A stretch of DNA of 64,000 nucleotides, taken from NCBI GenBank assembly GCA_028829895.1, contig JALGAQ010000009.1, forward strand, positions 372,001 through 436,000. Reading direction: 5' to 3'. The translations under genes and the position numbers were made by a program. Every line of letters begins with the position of its first letter. Positions within the stretch are counted from its first letter, which is position 1. The DNA is from Sinotaia quadrata. Taxonomy: Eukaryota; Mollusca; Gastropoda; Architaenioglossa; Viviparidae. The notes below the pieces were generated by a model. The model did no database searches. It was not told the origin of the DNA and saw nothing but the letters and a program-made list of their open reading frames with translations. Of this stretch, positions 10,580-22,540 are shown piece by piece.

Positions 10580-11594
10580 ACAATGACTACAATGAGATAA
10601 AATGGCTTTTTTAAATACAGATCGCTTAGATAAATTATTTCATCAAAATAGATTCACGCGCTTGATAGTTTTGGCCTAATGCTTGAAGGTATTAAGGTCT
10701 GGTTAGATATTCAGAGGCGATTCTAATGTCCTTCTTGCATATACCGTTACTTGGATCCAATGACAAGAAACCTCCAACGGCCTGGCAATGACTGAACATG
10801 ATAGACACGTATTCTCTATTCAACCCGCTTTGATACCATAGAATTAAATACATTAAGATTGAATAATAATGAATGTGCCCTGAAGAGTACTGCGAGTGCT
10901 CTCTCATTCAGCGTTGAATGTGAAGATGAACCTGGAGAAGAAAATGCCTACTGTCTTCTGGGGTCCGCATACAAAAGTTATCAGCGGTGAGCGGATTGAT
11001 AGAAGGGTCGTCGGTCTAATACTGACCAACAACGTTCGTCACAGCTTGCCTCGCTCGATACTACTTGATTGGTTGATGTCAGGGTCACCAAAAGGGTTAT
11101 GTGATTTCTGATTCCGAATTAACTTTCTTCTTTCTTATGAATATTTTGGTGAGCAGTCTAATCCACAAAAAACATCCACAGTATCTTTCGACTAACGGAA
11201 AGTAATATGTAAGCCCTCCACAGTGAATGTTCATACTGAAATGTCCAATGATGATATTCCAATGGCATTCCTTTCTCGACTTTATTAGTGCATAATTTTA
11301 GCTGTCATATTCGGATTCGAATATGGGTTTCAGAACCCTAGTGACAGTAGCACTAAGCTGTCGGCAGCTGCACCGGCGCGAATTGACAGCCTACCCAAAA
11401 GCTTATTCAATTCAGTATTCAACTCAAAGTGACAGCATTATGTATGGGACACATATCTCCATGGAACAGCCTGTACTACAGATGTCAACATCGTTTTATA
11501 CTGGGGCCACGTTCATTAGCTTGACTGTTTGTTCACGTCCGTATTATTTCCCCCCTCTTTCCTTCCACTTCATCCAATCTGTGGTCGATACACT
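10580..11594. other. No gene recognised
   Basis: AT-rich sequence with short frames only. The first ~90 codons of the long plus-strand frame that starts at 11323 lie here. They do not resemble any part of the LINE that follows, so I treat them as read-through from flanking DNA. Confidence 0.45.
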
Positions 11595-12527
11595 ACTGAG
11601 CTTAAACAAAACTAAGGTCATGGGCCAAGGGGTTAGAAGTGTACCGGAAATTCAGATTGATGGACACACACTAGAGGTAGTAAATGAGTTCTCCTATCTG
11701 GGATCCACTATCTCTAGTAACTTCTCCCTTGATTCCGAAATAAGCAAGCGTATTGGCAAAGCAGCAACAATGATGTCGCGGCTCAATACACGCGTCTGGA
11801 GAAACCTGATGCTGACTACAAACACGAAGATGCAAGTCTACAGGACTCGTGTGCTGAGCACCTTCCTCTACGGCAGTGAAACGTGGTCGCTGTATTCACA
11901 CCAGCAACGCAGACTCAACGTCTTCCATCTACGCAATCTCCGAAGAATATTACGCATAAATTGGCAAGAGCATATTTCAAACAATGCCGTCTTGCAACGA
12001 GCCGGACTCCAAATTATGTTCGCTCTCCTGACTCACAGACGTCTGCGCTGGCTCGGCCACGTGAAGCGAATGGACGAAAATCGCATACCAAAGGCTGTGC
12101 TGTTTGGTGAGCTATCAAATGGTTCGAGGTCAGTTGGAAGACCAAAGCTACGCTATACCGACATCTGCAAACGAGATATGAAAATTGGAGGAATCGACCT
12201 GTCAAATCGGGAAGAACATGCAGCGGACCGGAAGAACTGTAGGAACCTCATCAAGACAGCAGCTGCAAATGTCGATCAAGACCACGTGAAGCCTCGGATC
12301 AAGAGAACAACCGGACAAAGCTCGTGTCTACTAAATCAAGCACCTGTTGCCTGTAGTAACTGTGGAAAACTCTGCTTGTCTAGCATAGGCCTCTACAGCC
12401 ACAGACGATGGTGCAGTAAATAAAATAAAAGTAATGATGAAAAACATGGTGTGAATATATGTGTGAATATATGTGACAAAGACCATAGTTATTCGAGACT
12501 GACGGTAGCCAAACAACAACACTACTG
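11595..12527 (+). mobile_element. LSR-group non-LTR retrotransposon, 3' part with a long open frame
   Basis: From about 11595 to the stop at 12423 the plus strand encodes some 275 unbroken residues. They match the C-terminal half of the LSR-group polyprotein: LNKTKVMGQG, EVVNEFSYLGSTIS, LYGSETWSL, LRWLGHVKRMDENRIPKA, GRPKLRY, and finally CSNCGKLC with IGLYSHRRWC, a Cys/His finger. The palm motifs are missing, so this is a 5'-truncated copy, but the lack of frameshifts suggests it is young. The 3' UTR ends near 12527 with GAGACTGACGGTAGCCAA, also seen at 41.78 and 46.16 kb (minus strand). Confidence 0.85.
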
Positions 12528-13039
12528 AGCGATAAATTTGGTTGCCTTTGTCTGCGAATTGACTATTCTTATCACCCTTTACATCGACAAGGCTATACGA
12601 ATGGAAATTGAAGTGAAAAGTAATGAGAAAGTAGGCCAGTGTATCTAAAACTCTTTTTTGTTCGCTGTCCCAATCAAGTGGCTAAATCTGTAGTGAAAAA
12701 ATCGATAGAGGTGAACATCATTCAACTAGACATTCATGAATTAACAAGCGAGAGAGATCGAAAATTGAAAAATCATATCAATTATCGTGATTTCACAATA
12801 GATCCTCGATATTTGTATGTTTGTCTCTGATGTGAACAGGTACACTGCTTCACAGCTATTCAGAAGGACTTCGGCTCTACAAATGCATCGTTTGCCCAAG
12901 ACAATTCAAAGTCTGTCTTGGCTTCTCTTTATGTCCAGAGACTATAAATGGCCCGTGTTGAAGATAATAAAATGCCTAGTCCTCGAGCATATTAACGAAG
13001 CAATAACAGTTGATGAAGAAACCCATCTGAAATAAACCC
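12528..13039. other. No gene recognised
   Basis: This is short spacer sequence between two fragments of the same LINE group. Two small plus-strand frames (63 and 72 codons) show no motifs. Confidence 0.4.
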
Positions 13040-13190
13040 ATGGTGACTATAAGCACAGCCTGCAAGTTTGCATGTCGTGTGCGCTAAGCACCTTACTCCA
13101 CGGCAGCGAAACGTGGACGTCTACGAGCAACGGAGTCTCAGCGTGTTTCACTTTGAAACCTCCGAAAAATCTTACTCATATAGCGAAAGA
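13040..13190 (+). mobile_element. Short LSR-group LINE fragment
   Basis: The stretch encoding CALSTLLHGSETWTS and then, after frame slips, SVFHFETSEKSYS-like residues matches the segment following VLSTFLYGSETW in the 11.6 kb copy. It is about 150 bp and decayed. Confidence 0.65.
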
Positions 13191-15660
13191 AAATATAAAA
13201 AATAAATGTGTTCGCCAGCCGCTTTCCCAAGCCGAAGTACGTACCGGGGCGGGTTTGTTTCGAATACGACAGTTCTTTCAACCAGTACCAACGTCTAGCA
13301 TGTATTTTCAAGAGAGGACATTCCTTCTCAGTGTACATAGTATAGAATCCTGTGCTTGTTTATATGAGCTTTCAGGTCACGTGCTGTGTGCCGGTAACAT
13401 TAACTGGTTAGACCTTATTACGTTTATTTTGCACCAGATCACGTGGTTTCGGACAGTGTAAAGTACTAATCTAATCACATGATCCTGTCTACCTGCTCGC
13501 CGGATCACTGATTCAGCGTGTGTCAGACAGCAAAGATCCATTCCAATCGCCGCTACTCGGAGCATAGAATTCTTCAGTAATCATCCGGAAGACATTAAAT
13601 GTACAGCCACCTGACAACCTACAACCAGCAACTCATTCATTTTTCCAACCAAAGGAGCCAACTTTGAAACAGATGCGGGGTGATGCTTTGCTTCACAATA
13701 TGTGATCCGCAATCCTTCCTTTAAGTTCAAAGCAACCGCTGTGCATGCCTCAACTTGTGTTGCTTATCACTGTGGAAGTGACGAATCAAATAAACTAAGT
13801 CATTCTCGCCTACTGACCTCAATGTGACCCTTAGACTACTACTGACCACTTGGAATCCCTCGCCTACAACGAAGTAGTCACTGATTTGATGAACCATGAC
13901 CTAGATGCTCCTCCAAAGGGTCACGGACAAGTTCGTGGCCTTTGGCCCATTGATGATGCAGACTCTGTAAGACACGGAATATTTAGATTAAAATCAATAA
14001 TTCGTTTATTTGAGGATAACCATCGATTGTAGGTTTTTTAACCTTTGCTATCAACCCAAATATGTTCCACTGTTTAGACGGTGATTGCTTATCTCTGCTT
14101 AATAGAAACATCTTTATGTCGTTATTCCAGCGATGCTTTTCCAAGAGTCATAGATAAGTAGGTTTGGAGCTAATAGTTATGATGTCTGTTCTCTAATATG
14201 ATGCATGCGAACATTTTTCAAAGCAATGCACAGTGGCTGTCGGAAAACTCTACTAAAACAGTTTGGGGAATATCTTTATGAGCGATGGCATTGATTATTT
14301 AAAGTGGAGTCCATTGAATGCTTAGCCAACAATAACTATAAGTGACTGACTAGCAAATCCCAAATAATGATTAGAATCAACTGCTAACTTTTATTTCTTC
14401 AATGAAATTAAATAGTCGCGGATTTCCGTTAGTAGTCAGTCTTTAACACAATGGGTAATATCATATATTTTTTATGCTTCGCGATCAATCTTTTTTTTCG
14501 AGTAGCAATATCGAGGAACGATATCTTCTCACCCTGTGGAGTTATGCGTAATTCACGGTCCGTTCGTAGCTCGCTATTCTGAAGGTATAATGGTTAGCAC
14601 GTTGGTGTGAGTATCCTAAATGACCATAATTTGCGCATTCTATTCTAACTGACATGTACTCTGATGAGATAGCTGTTCCTGATAGTTGTTGTTACAGGGA
14701 CTACCATTTCAACTCGCGCATGGGTATTGATCAGACACGTGTGCATTTTGTGTCCGAATCTGCCTATCCCGGATAGGCATGTGTGATGGATGTATACTCC
14801 ACTATGCTGACTATAAACTACTCAAAAATTCAGAGATCACTGACGACTAGTATCCTGATTTTCACCATAAGTCCACCAACAAATTCATATCAATAGATAT
14901 CGGTTTCGTTAAAGTCACACTGAATGGGGTCCAATCAACAGATGAATCATTTTTGCATATACATCAGATGTATGTTGTTTAGCAACCCTTTGATTAAGAT
15001 ATATATAGTGATTTTTCCACCTGGCAACTTAGGCGAAATATTCGCTAGGTCCTGATAACTGAACTACAAGAACACTCAATATATCCAAGGCGAATGCAGG
15101 CATTCATTAAGATTTCTTGAAACTATAACTTCCAGCAATGTAAAACGGGGAATCGAAGTATCAGAGCCTGCATCTCGCTTTTTCTTCTTTATCTTCATCT
15201 ATCTTTCAAGCGACCTCCAAAGTGGATTATCATTCTTTTTTGCATTTAGCCAAAAAATATCTCATGTCGGTCACTGTTTATTGCGATCCATTATTGAATT
15301 GAATAAATGTTCGCAAAATGGACTGGAGAAATCATTTTTCATTTGGTTTTCATTATTTTAGATTTGTATCAATGAACCACTAAGCCATTCTGGTTCTCGG
15401 CTGAGCATTTCGGGTTTCGGGTTAGTAAATTAATCTGATAAACAACTAATTTCCTCTAATGATAAAAGTATCACATGGTAATATCATATTTTCGAAGGAT
15501 AAACCTCTGGCACGATTATCGGTGTAAGGACAACAACTTCGAAAACACTTGCAGAGAAGTGGATCTCATTAGTTATTCGTTATTAAAGGCGTTGACTTAT
15601 TTCATGGAGATATGTATGGTGGTATTATTAAGGACTTGTGCATGTTTGGTTTGAAGGTTT
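13191..15660. other. No gene recognised
   Basis: Unique-looking AT-rich DNA. A tRNA A-box-like string occurs at 14580-14600 but has no B box. Frames at 13377-13565 and 13850-14032 carry no recognisable domain. Confidence 0.4.
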
Positions 15661-15670
15661 CTTTGTTTAC

Positions 15671-15712
15671 AACGTTTCGCTCCAACATTCTTGGACCTTC
15701 GTCAAATATTGA
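15671..15712 (-). repeat. Hairpin repeat, GAAGGTCC...GAGCGAAACGTTG type
   Basis: The minus strand reads TTGACGAAGGTCC, a loop, then GGAGCGAAACGTTG. It keeps the second half of a hammerhead-like core (GAAACGTT). The first box is TTGACGA, one base from CUGANGA, with one extra A before the stem. Confidence 0.6.
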
Positions 15713-15805
15713 TGAGGTTTGAGCAATTTTCACGAAGGAATAGCTTTGTTTGAATCCTCCTGGCCTTTGATTGGCTGTATAGAGTGATGTAGTGGTCCTT
15801 TTTGA

Positions 15806-15957
15806 CCTGGGTCACTCGGCCAACATGTCGTTCCTAATCCTCTGCTTGTGTGGTTCACTAGCCTGTACGTTTTTAATTGTCCTAACCCCGTGCCCCTTTG
15901 ACCTAGATAATTTGGGTCACATGCTAAACCGCCATATCTGTGGCCCATTTGACCTGG
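15806..15957 (+). repeat. Three imperfect TTTGACCTGG-containing units
   Basis: TTTTGACCTGGGTCACTCGG, CTTTGACCTAGATAATTTGG and ATTTGACCTGG occur at about 15807, 15896 and 15947. A related string, TTTGACCTGGGCAATTGGGG, is at 4521. Both regions also have a GAAACGTT-type hairpin to their left, which suggests a shared longer repeat. Confidence 0.45.
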
Positions 15958-15999
15958 TGCATGCGCTATCAAATTGACGTTCTTTTTTATTTTCATTCT

Positions 16000-17884
16000 C
16001 TACACCTTTGGTTCTTATTTTGTTCTAGGTCATGAAGTGTTAATATCGACCGCTCTGTATTCCCATTTACTCACATTTTGTCTGATTCCTTATGTTGAGC
16101 TCAGATGGAACTCCCCATCAGTGTGATCAAACATTTGTCCTTCTCCAAACTATTGCTTTCCATGTGGACTCTCCTTCTCTACCCTTCTACACTAGGACAA
16201 CTTACCACATTCACTCAGGATATCATCCCTCTTATTGTGTCAGATACGACGCCTTTTAAAACTAAGTTTTGTTTCATCGGTTCAAGTCCGTGGATCTCGT
16301 CCATGAGCTGCATATGAACCGTATGTGATTTCAATCGAAGTATTAGCTCTATCATAATACTCATTCCAGTATGGATTTGAAGGTCTTGTGCAAAAGGTAT
16401 ATGCTCTTTCTGTAATGGCATGAAGCTTGTGAGAACTGTTCGTATATCACGTTCGAAGGGATTCTGGTCCTTGTACAAGACATTCATATCGATTGATAAT
16501 GGTGCATATTAGACAGTTTAAATCCGTTATACTGACGATGTTTGTTTCTTTTCTATAGTTTACCTTGCGTGAGTACGTCCAGAAAATTCTTCCGAGCTAT
16601 AACACTGTCCTCTTCCTCATTCAGAGACATTTCTTCTTTCCCTTTTGCTCCCTGCTAGTCTATTCCTCATAGTACTCCATTATTTTGTGCGTTATTTCCA
16701 TTTCAAACTTACATAGGACTATCTCGTTGCAAATCCTATATTCTTGTCTTAATTTTTGGAAGAAATTAATCTGTGCTAATCTATTGCTTGATGATGGAGG
16801 CATCTTTCCAAGCTCACTTTGTTTAACGCATTCCATAACTTAGTTATCGTGTACGTCTTTCGTTAGCTGTACAGAAGCCTTGCTACCGTTGCAAACACAC
16901 TAACCGTTGATAGTGGATTGTACATTGGTTGCAAATAGTTTTCAATTCACTTATTTGCTATGCTCAATCGGAAATTTGAAATTAACGCAGAACCTCATAC
17001 ATCCATATGTGGTGTTGGGATGATACTGAAAGTAATCTTCATGGTTTAAAAAGTAAGCAATTATGTATCACTGGATTAATCTTACAAGAAATCGATATAC
17101 ACGATGGTATACAATTACTTCAAATGGCATTACTTTGCAGGAGTTAGGCTTCATTGGTTCCTAATATGGAATTTTTACCTGATTAAATAGATGCCGAAAT
17201 ATATGCAACGATTGAGGTTGTGTATCAACGTCACAATTTAACCAGATAACTCATAACAATTTGTATGATCCATCTCAACTGGAATCTTCCACAGCTGTAA
17301 ACCTATGTTCACTACCACCAATATGATGGTGCACTTATACTATGTATAAGGATGGAATGAAGTTCGAAACAAAGCGGAGTCTCTTGCGTTTGTTCATTTT
17401 TCGCTATGGCTAAGAAGCATGACAACGTTGAGCGAAATTTAGACATTCCATGAAGAGAAAAAAACAGAGAAAGGTTTTCATTATGTTTTGGAACGAATAG
17501 AACCAAATGAATACATCAACTTCCTGGTCTATTGGCTGAAAGATTTTTACTGTTGCATTGTTGTGGCCACATACCCTACCGCAAAAGTCTCGAAATTATC
17601 ATCATAAAGGAAACAGTGCATGACAGTCAGAAGGATTATTACAACTTCGTATATAATAAATAACATAGATTGAAAAAAGAGGACCAACCATGTCTTGAAT
17701 CTAAGTTCTAGCCTACGATCAAACAGATAAATAGTACTTATATGGACCAGCACCAAACTGATGAATATTTGGCGGACCATTTCGACTGACCTAACTTCTC
17801 TCCAACTCTCCAAAACGAGGTGGGAATGAATTTTACTAACGTTCAAGTAATTCATTCAAGTTGATAAACTTATTAAGTTACTAT
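16000..17884. other. No gene recognised
   Basis: Open frames at 16215-16487 and 17547-17855 (minus) are 90-102 codons and have no motif I can name. No repeats that I recognise are present. Confidence 0.35.
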
Positions 17885-18095
17885 TCTGCCCCGAATGCAA
17901 ACAAAAAGCTTTACGAATTCAGTAGTACTACTATGATTTGCAGCTATTCCATGGCTGAATCAGAAACTATGAGGTGAACGATGTTTGCCCGTGTTTCCAT
18001 GCGCATTGAATCGGTACAGATCACTAATGAATGATTCAAAATACCTAGTGTGCTATCATAGGTACCTGCACGATTCAACCGCCAAAAATACTTGT
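17885..18095 (-). repeat. Dispersed ~320 bp unit, partial copy
   Basis: The minus strand runs GTACCTATGATAGCACACTA, AATCATTCATTAGTGATCTG, CCGATTCAATGCGCATGG, CGTTCACCTCATAG, CTGAATTCG and TTTTTGTTTGCATTC. This is the same order as in 59328-59515. Confidence 0.8.
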
Positions 18096-19481
18096 AAATT
18101 CCGTCTTGCTATTTTTTCTCAACAAGCTGTGGGCCTTCCTGCATGCTAAAAGCAATCTTTTTCATAGTTGGATAAATACTGGGTAGATAAAACCTGAAAT
18201 TCAGGTTATTCAGTGCCTCCAGATTGGTACCAGAACGTGTATCTCTCCAATCTTATAATGAGTCCAGTTTACGAGTGGAATCGTCTCTACACATTACAAG
18301 TACAGAATACTTTTTAAGCTGTATCGTTATCAGCCGTAAACCAAAAATAGAATTCACATCCGTAATGAAAGGATTTAGGTTAACCATTTTGAAGAAGTCA
18401 TTATCTACTCTCGAAAAGTATATAGTATTTGTCCGTGAGATCAGTTGAGCAGGTACCGAGCTTGCAGCTAAGGGCAATCCAACCTAAAAGTACTATGACA
18501 ATGTTCTGCATGTCCTTGTTTAAAATATCGCGACAGGAAACATTTGTGCACTATTGAAACACACCTAAATCCCTTCGTTAAGGAGCAGCTTGCAGGAGGT
18601 TCGATAAAACAGCAACAATATGCACAACGCTCTTGCCGGTTCCGGAAAAAAATGTTTACTAAATTTCGTTTGAGCCATGACATACATCGCAAGGAATTTA
18701 CAAATACGATACAACCTCGTGCACATGTTACATCCATAAATCGAAAGATTTGCTCGTACATTGAAGGCTTGACATTTTTACTATGCAACACAGAAGTTCC
18801 GTCTGACTTTGTATTCTGTTAAAATTAATTGACATAGTTGCATTTGTTGTTAGACAATTACTTGAATACCTCGCTATCCATAATTTTCAATTGAATTACC
18901 AAGACATTCAAATCAGCGAATTTTTTGTTAGGATTAGAACATGTTGTGTAGGTGTAAGACACTCGCCAATCGACACTAGAAATTGTGGCTAGTGGCTTCT
19001 AAACTAAAAATTACGTTAACTCAAATTCTATAATCTCCAGGTGCTTAACAAAGTTTTAACGAATTCGCAATGTTCAGTAACTCAACCATCACACCTTTGT
19101 CTGATTCACCATGATCCTTCTGTTATTCCATAATTGTAATGAGTCGGGTATGACGGAACCAGTTTGTTACAGGTATATATTGCGGGGCTGTAATGCAATT
19201 GTTGCGAGCATTTGCTGCAGTTGAAACCGAGTGAAACTGAATTGATCTTTGAGAGCGTCTCATGAATAATCCAATGCTTGAGATCAGAAAATTGAGTTGT
19301 AGGTCTTAGGTAGAAATTGGATTAAAATAGTCCACACGTGCGAACACCACTCCTGATGTGGGAACCTCAGACTAGTCGGTCGTTCACGTGGGAACAAAGC
19401 GACTGTGGTCGCATTCCCACTGCATACAATGTTATGCTTTCATTTTGGTCACAGGCCGAGAGGATGGACAAGGCATTCCAC
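18096..19481. other. No assigned gene; weak coding-like frames on the plus strand
   Basis: Frames at 18224-18448 and 18544-18822 on the plus strand have unbiased, protein-like composition. A possible acceptor (CGACAG) lies at about 18536. I cannot connect them or recognise a product, and a minus-strand frame of 107 codons overlaps them. Confidence 0.3.

Positions 19482-19550
<69 letters not shown>
19482..19550 (-). repeat. (TTA)n tail, 69 bp, 3' end of the R2-like copy
   Basis: A pure triplet tract directly abuts the 3' UTR of the R2-like element at 19551. Read on the minus strand it is (TTA)n. Confidence 0.9.
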
Positions 19551-19552
<2 letters not shown>

Positions 19553-21356
19553 ATAAACATTTATTTCAAAGTGAATTGCCGAAGAGGCATACAACAATCC
19601 ACCATGGATGCGAAAAAATCGCGGTGGGAAAATAAAACAATTTGCGCCAAATAGTATGTGTCCCGCGCATGTAAATATCACAAGTCTGCAGTGACCCACC
19701 CATCGTAACGATGCAGATATCTCAGAGGTCTCGTCGACTGAAGCTGCATTGTTGAAGCGATTTTGAGCTTCTGCCGTACAACAAGCCGTTGTACGACACG
19801 ACGATTGGATGATGCTCTACACGCTCAACTTTGTAACCCAATCGATTGAGATGCGTCTTGATGCAAGCGTTCACTTCCGGCGTATAGCACTTCGCAATCT
19901 TCCTTTCCCAGGCTGATTGGATCAGTTCCGGATCGCATACTGTGACATCCAAAACGAGAGCAGATCCACGATTAAGTCTGGTTTACAGTAGCTGGTCTTT
20001 AGAGGAATCCGAAGCTCGTAAAGTGCGTCCATTCTGTTGCGCGCCAACTGACGAAGAATCAGTTTACACACGTCGTTGTGCCGCTTACATCGACTATCGT
20101 GAGTTAAAGCACAGTTTTGCAATATATGGCGGAGACTTTCTGGCTTGCCACAATGCCCACGGCACATGATATCATCTTTGTTCCATCCCCATCGAGCTTG
20201 TCGTACTTTTGTTTTCAAAAGACCGCATCGCAACTGGGTCATGCGAATATACAAGCCTGGAAACAGTCGAGAGTTCTCCAACATCCAAGAGCTGGAATGT
20301 GGGCCTTGCTTGAGAGGTCGAAGGAGAGCACCGTCAACTGATGAATACAGCTGGTTCTCCCAAGCAGTGTTCACATCCTTGCGAAGAACTGTCCTTTGTT
20401 TCCCGATTGAGACTGCGGCCTGTGCAATTTTGAAAGACGGGGCAACGCATGTGGCGATGGCTGCTAAGCGCAGTAGTGGCGATGGAGATGTACACAGACA
20501 ATTAAGGCGTTCCCAACGTAGATGGGGAATTTTCGAAGCAAAATGCGTCAATCCTAGTCAACCTGAGCTAACTGGTGCATGGAAGTATGAAACGGGAGTT
20601 TGCTTCAGAAGCCGAAGCCACTTCCGAACATACTGGCGGGTAATTTGATCCAGCGCTTGTAAGGTTTTCTTGTGGACTACTCCCAGACACAGTGAATGCA
20701 GTAGTTTTGGGAGTGCGTTCTGTCGTAACATGTTGATTAGCTGTTGAGGCTTGAGTGGCGCAGACGATATGTTGTCCAAAAAGGATTGAATAGTTTCATG
20801 AAAATTCATGGGCGCCTTTCCATGTGGGGTGAAGTCAATTCCCAAGTAACCAAAACAATCCTTCACACCCAAAGGATCAATCGTGCCGTCTTCAAATCTC
20901 AGTTTTTCTGGTTCAACAGCTGTCAACTGTCTGGACTTGCTAGTCACAATGTTGATCAAGTGAATTTTGGACTGGTTTATACTGAGCGGCAGACCTCAGC
21001 TTCGACACTTTGTGCTGCAAATCATTCAAACATCCGGCGAACAACAGCAAGTCGTCGGCGTAGGCAATCGCGTCAACCGAATTATCTTCAAGCGGAAGAT
21101 TAATATTTGGGTCCGCCAGTTCCAGGATCTCGTCAAGGACCATGATGCAGAGCAGAGGAGAGAGTGGGTCTCCCTGCCTCACTCCTCTGGTTGGACGGAT
21201 AGTGGTTCCGTTGGGCATGAAGGTCATAGCTGTTTGATATGAATTTGCGATGTAACTTTTCAGTAACTGGGGGGCACAGAATGTAGTGGCAGCACGTAGG
21301 ATGGTAGCATGAGAAACCGAGTCAAACGCCTTCGACAAATCAATACTCGCTATTGA
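19551..21356 (-). mobile_element. R2-like non-LTR retrotransposon, copy 1 (5'-truncated)
   Basis: Minus-strand frames at 21338-20940, 20959-20558 and 20551-19922 encode SKAFDSVSH, TRGVRQGDPLSPLL and AIAYADDLLLFAG (intact YADD), then FGYLGIDFTPHG and a thumb. A knuckle CRGHCGKPESLRHILQNC follows (C-x3-C-x7-H-x4-C), then THDSRCKRHNDVC and KPDLIV. This CCHC plus KPD order is the signature of R2-clade elements with a restriction-like endonuclease. A 10 bp deletion just after KPDLIV, compared with the 47 kb copy, removes the second catalytic aspartate and shifts the frame. The N-terminal DNA-binding fingers and the 5' end are absent. It lies between two (TTA)n tracts rather than in 28S rDNA. Confidence 0.88.
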
Positions 21357-21360
21357 AACG

Positions 21361-21373
21361 AATAATAATAATG

Positions 21374-21428
<55 letters not shown>
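21361..21428 (-). repeat. (TTA)n tract, 68 bp
   Basis: An almost pure triplet tract between the 5' truncation of the R2-like element and the hairpin 3' end of a SINE-like repeat. It is most simply the tail of that repeat. Confidence 0.9.
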
Positions 21429-21690
21429 GTCTACATTTATCCCAAATGGGAAGAATTATTATCCAATTACATATTTTCCAATATGACATTAAATAAAAAG
21501 TTTTTCCATCATTTTCTTTTCTTCTGTCCTTGATTTTAAATACACTCGTTGTAATCTCTCGAAAATTGATCGTCTTTTTCTCTCACTAAACCTTATTCAT
21601 ACCTCTGTGTGTGTTGTAATTACATGTAACTGATTTCGTGTTTAATATCTCGACGAATTGAAGGGCGTCCACGAGGACCCATTGTAGCTG
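21429..21690 (-). mobile_element. SINE-like element with hairpin 3' end and (TTA)n tail
   Basis: The minus strand reads CCTTCAATTCG (21650s), CAGTTACATGTAATT, ATGTCATATTGG, ATGTAATTGG, then TTCTTCCCATTTGGGATAAAT and the (TTA)n tract. The CCCATTTGGG palindrome forms a small hairpin just before the tail. The same order is found at 25.23 kb and 44.96 kb. Confidence 0.7.
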
Positions 21691-22495
21691 CAATGGCCAT
21701 GGTTTGCATGACTTTCCACACATAACACATGATTCAGCAGATTCATTTACTCCTTATTCATGTTTACCCGAAAGTATATCGATTCCCCATATCAAACACT
21801 GTCTTCGATTATAGTTTGAATTAGTTCCTGGTTAGCTCTTCTTAGAACAGTACAAGGTAGAGAGTGTATTTCTTTGTCATTGTACTATGCACGGTTTCCT
21901 AAAATCTTTAACATTAGTAACTACCCAGACGTAACATAGATACAGCGTACTAAATGTTAGACCTTGCACTGTCGATTCAAGAAAAGTTGGAGTAAGAAAT
22001 AACCAATCACATGATCCACGGGTACTTGGCACCAGGAGTGTTCACATGTTTAACTTTGGTTTTAATTCTGTGCCAACTTTGTGCAACCCCAGGTAAGATG
22101 CGTTTCAGTAATTTGCAGATTGTTTGCTATGACATCCAATAGCTTTAAAAGTTCAGCTTGCTAAATAGCATTGTACCTTTATCGTAATTATTCGAGCCGA
22201 TTCTTCAACGAAAGATAGTTGGAATATACAGGTCAACCAATTTATTTACCGTCGTCAGCTAAGCAGATCAATAATTTCATTATTTAGTGCAGAAGTAAAT
22301 CGACTTTTAACATTTTTAATTTACGAGGTGGAGCTCTCGGAAATATTGATACAACCTGACCTACAGATCAGATTAAGTGACTGAAAACAAAAATTATTCG
22401 ATCAACTATAGACATCAGTGTGTTCAATAACGAAGAACAAAATGATCAGAAACCTTTTAGTTGATGTAATACTGAACGGCATGTACTTCGCTGAA

Positions 22496-22540
22496 AGTTC
22501 ATCCTATTTGGGATAGATAAAACATATTATTATCATTAGT
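22496..22540 (+). mobile_element. 3' end of SINE-like element (hairpin and short ATT tail)
   Basis: GTTCATCCTATTTGGGATAG followed by ATAAAACATATTATTATC is the same 3' terminus as at 25449 and 45179. An LSR-group LINE fragment starts immediately after it, at 22541. Confidence 0.75.

Noticed and set aside
11323..11594. First ~90 codons of the 366-codon frame as part of a gene
   Set aside because: They have no counterpart in other LINE copies. The homology begins at about 11595, so the ATG at 11323 is fortuitous.
14580..14610. tRNA-like string GGTATAATGGTTAGCACG
   Set aside because: It resembles an A box only. There is no B box, T arm or acceptor stem within range.
18224..18822. Two plus-strand frames as exons of a gene
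   Set aside because: They are protein-like, but no donor and acceptor pair joins them in phase, there is no recognisable domain, and a long antisense frame overlaps.
19338..19699. Open frames with poly-Ile, poly-Asn and poly-Leu runs across (AAT)n tracts (also at 27.96, 41.6, 44.06 and 45.1-45.6 kb)
   Set aside because: They exist only because triplet repeats have no stops in any frame. The flanking codons belong to transposon UTRs or spacer.
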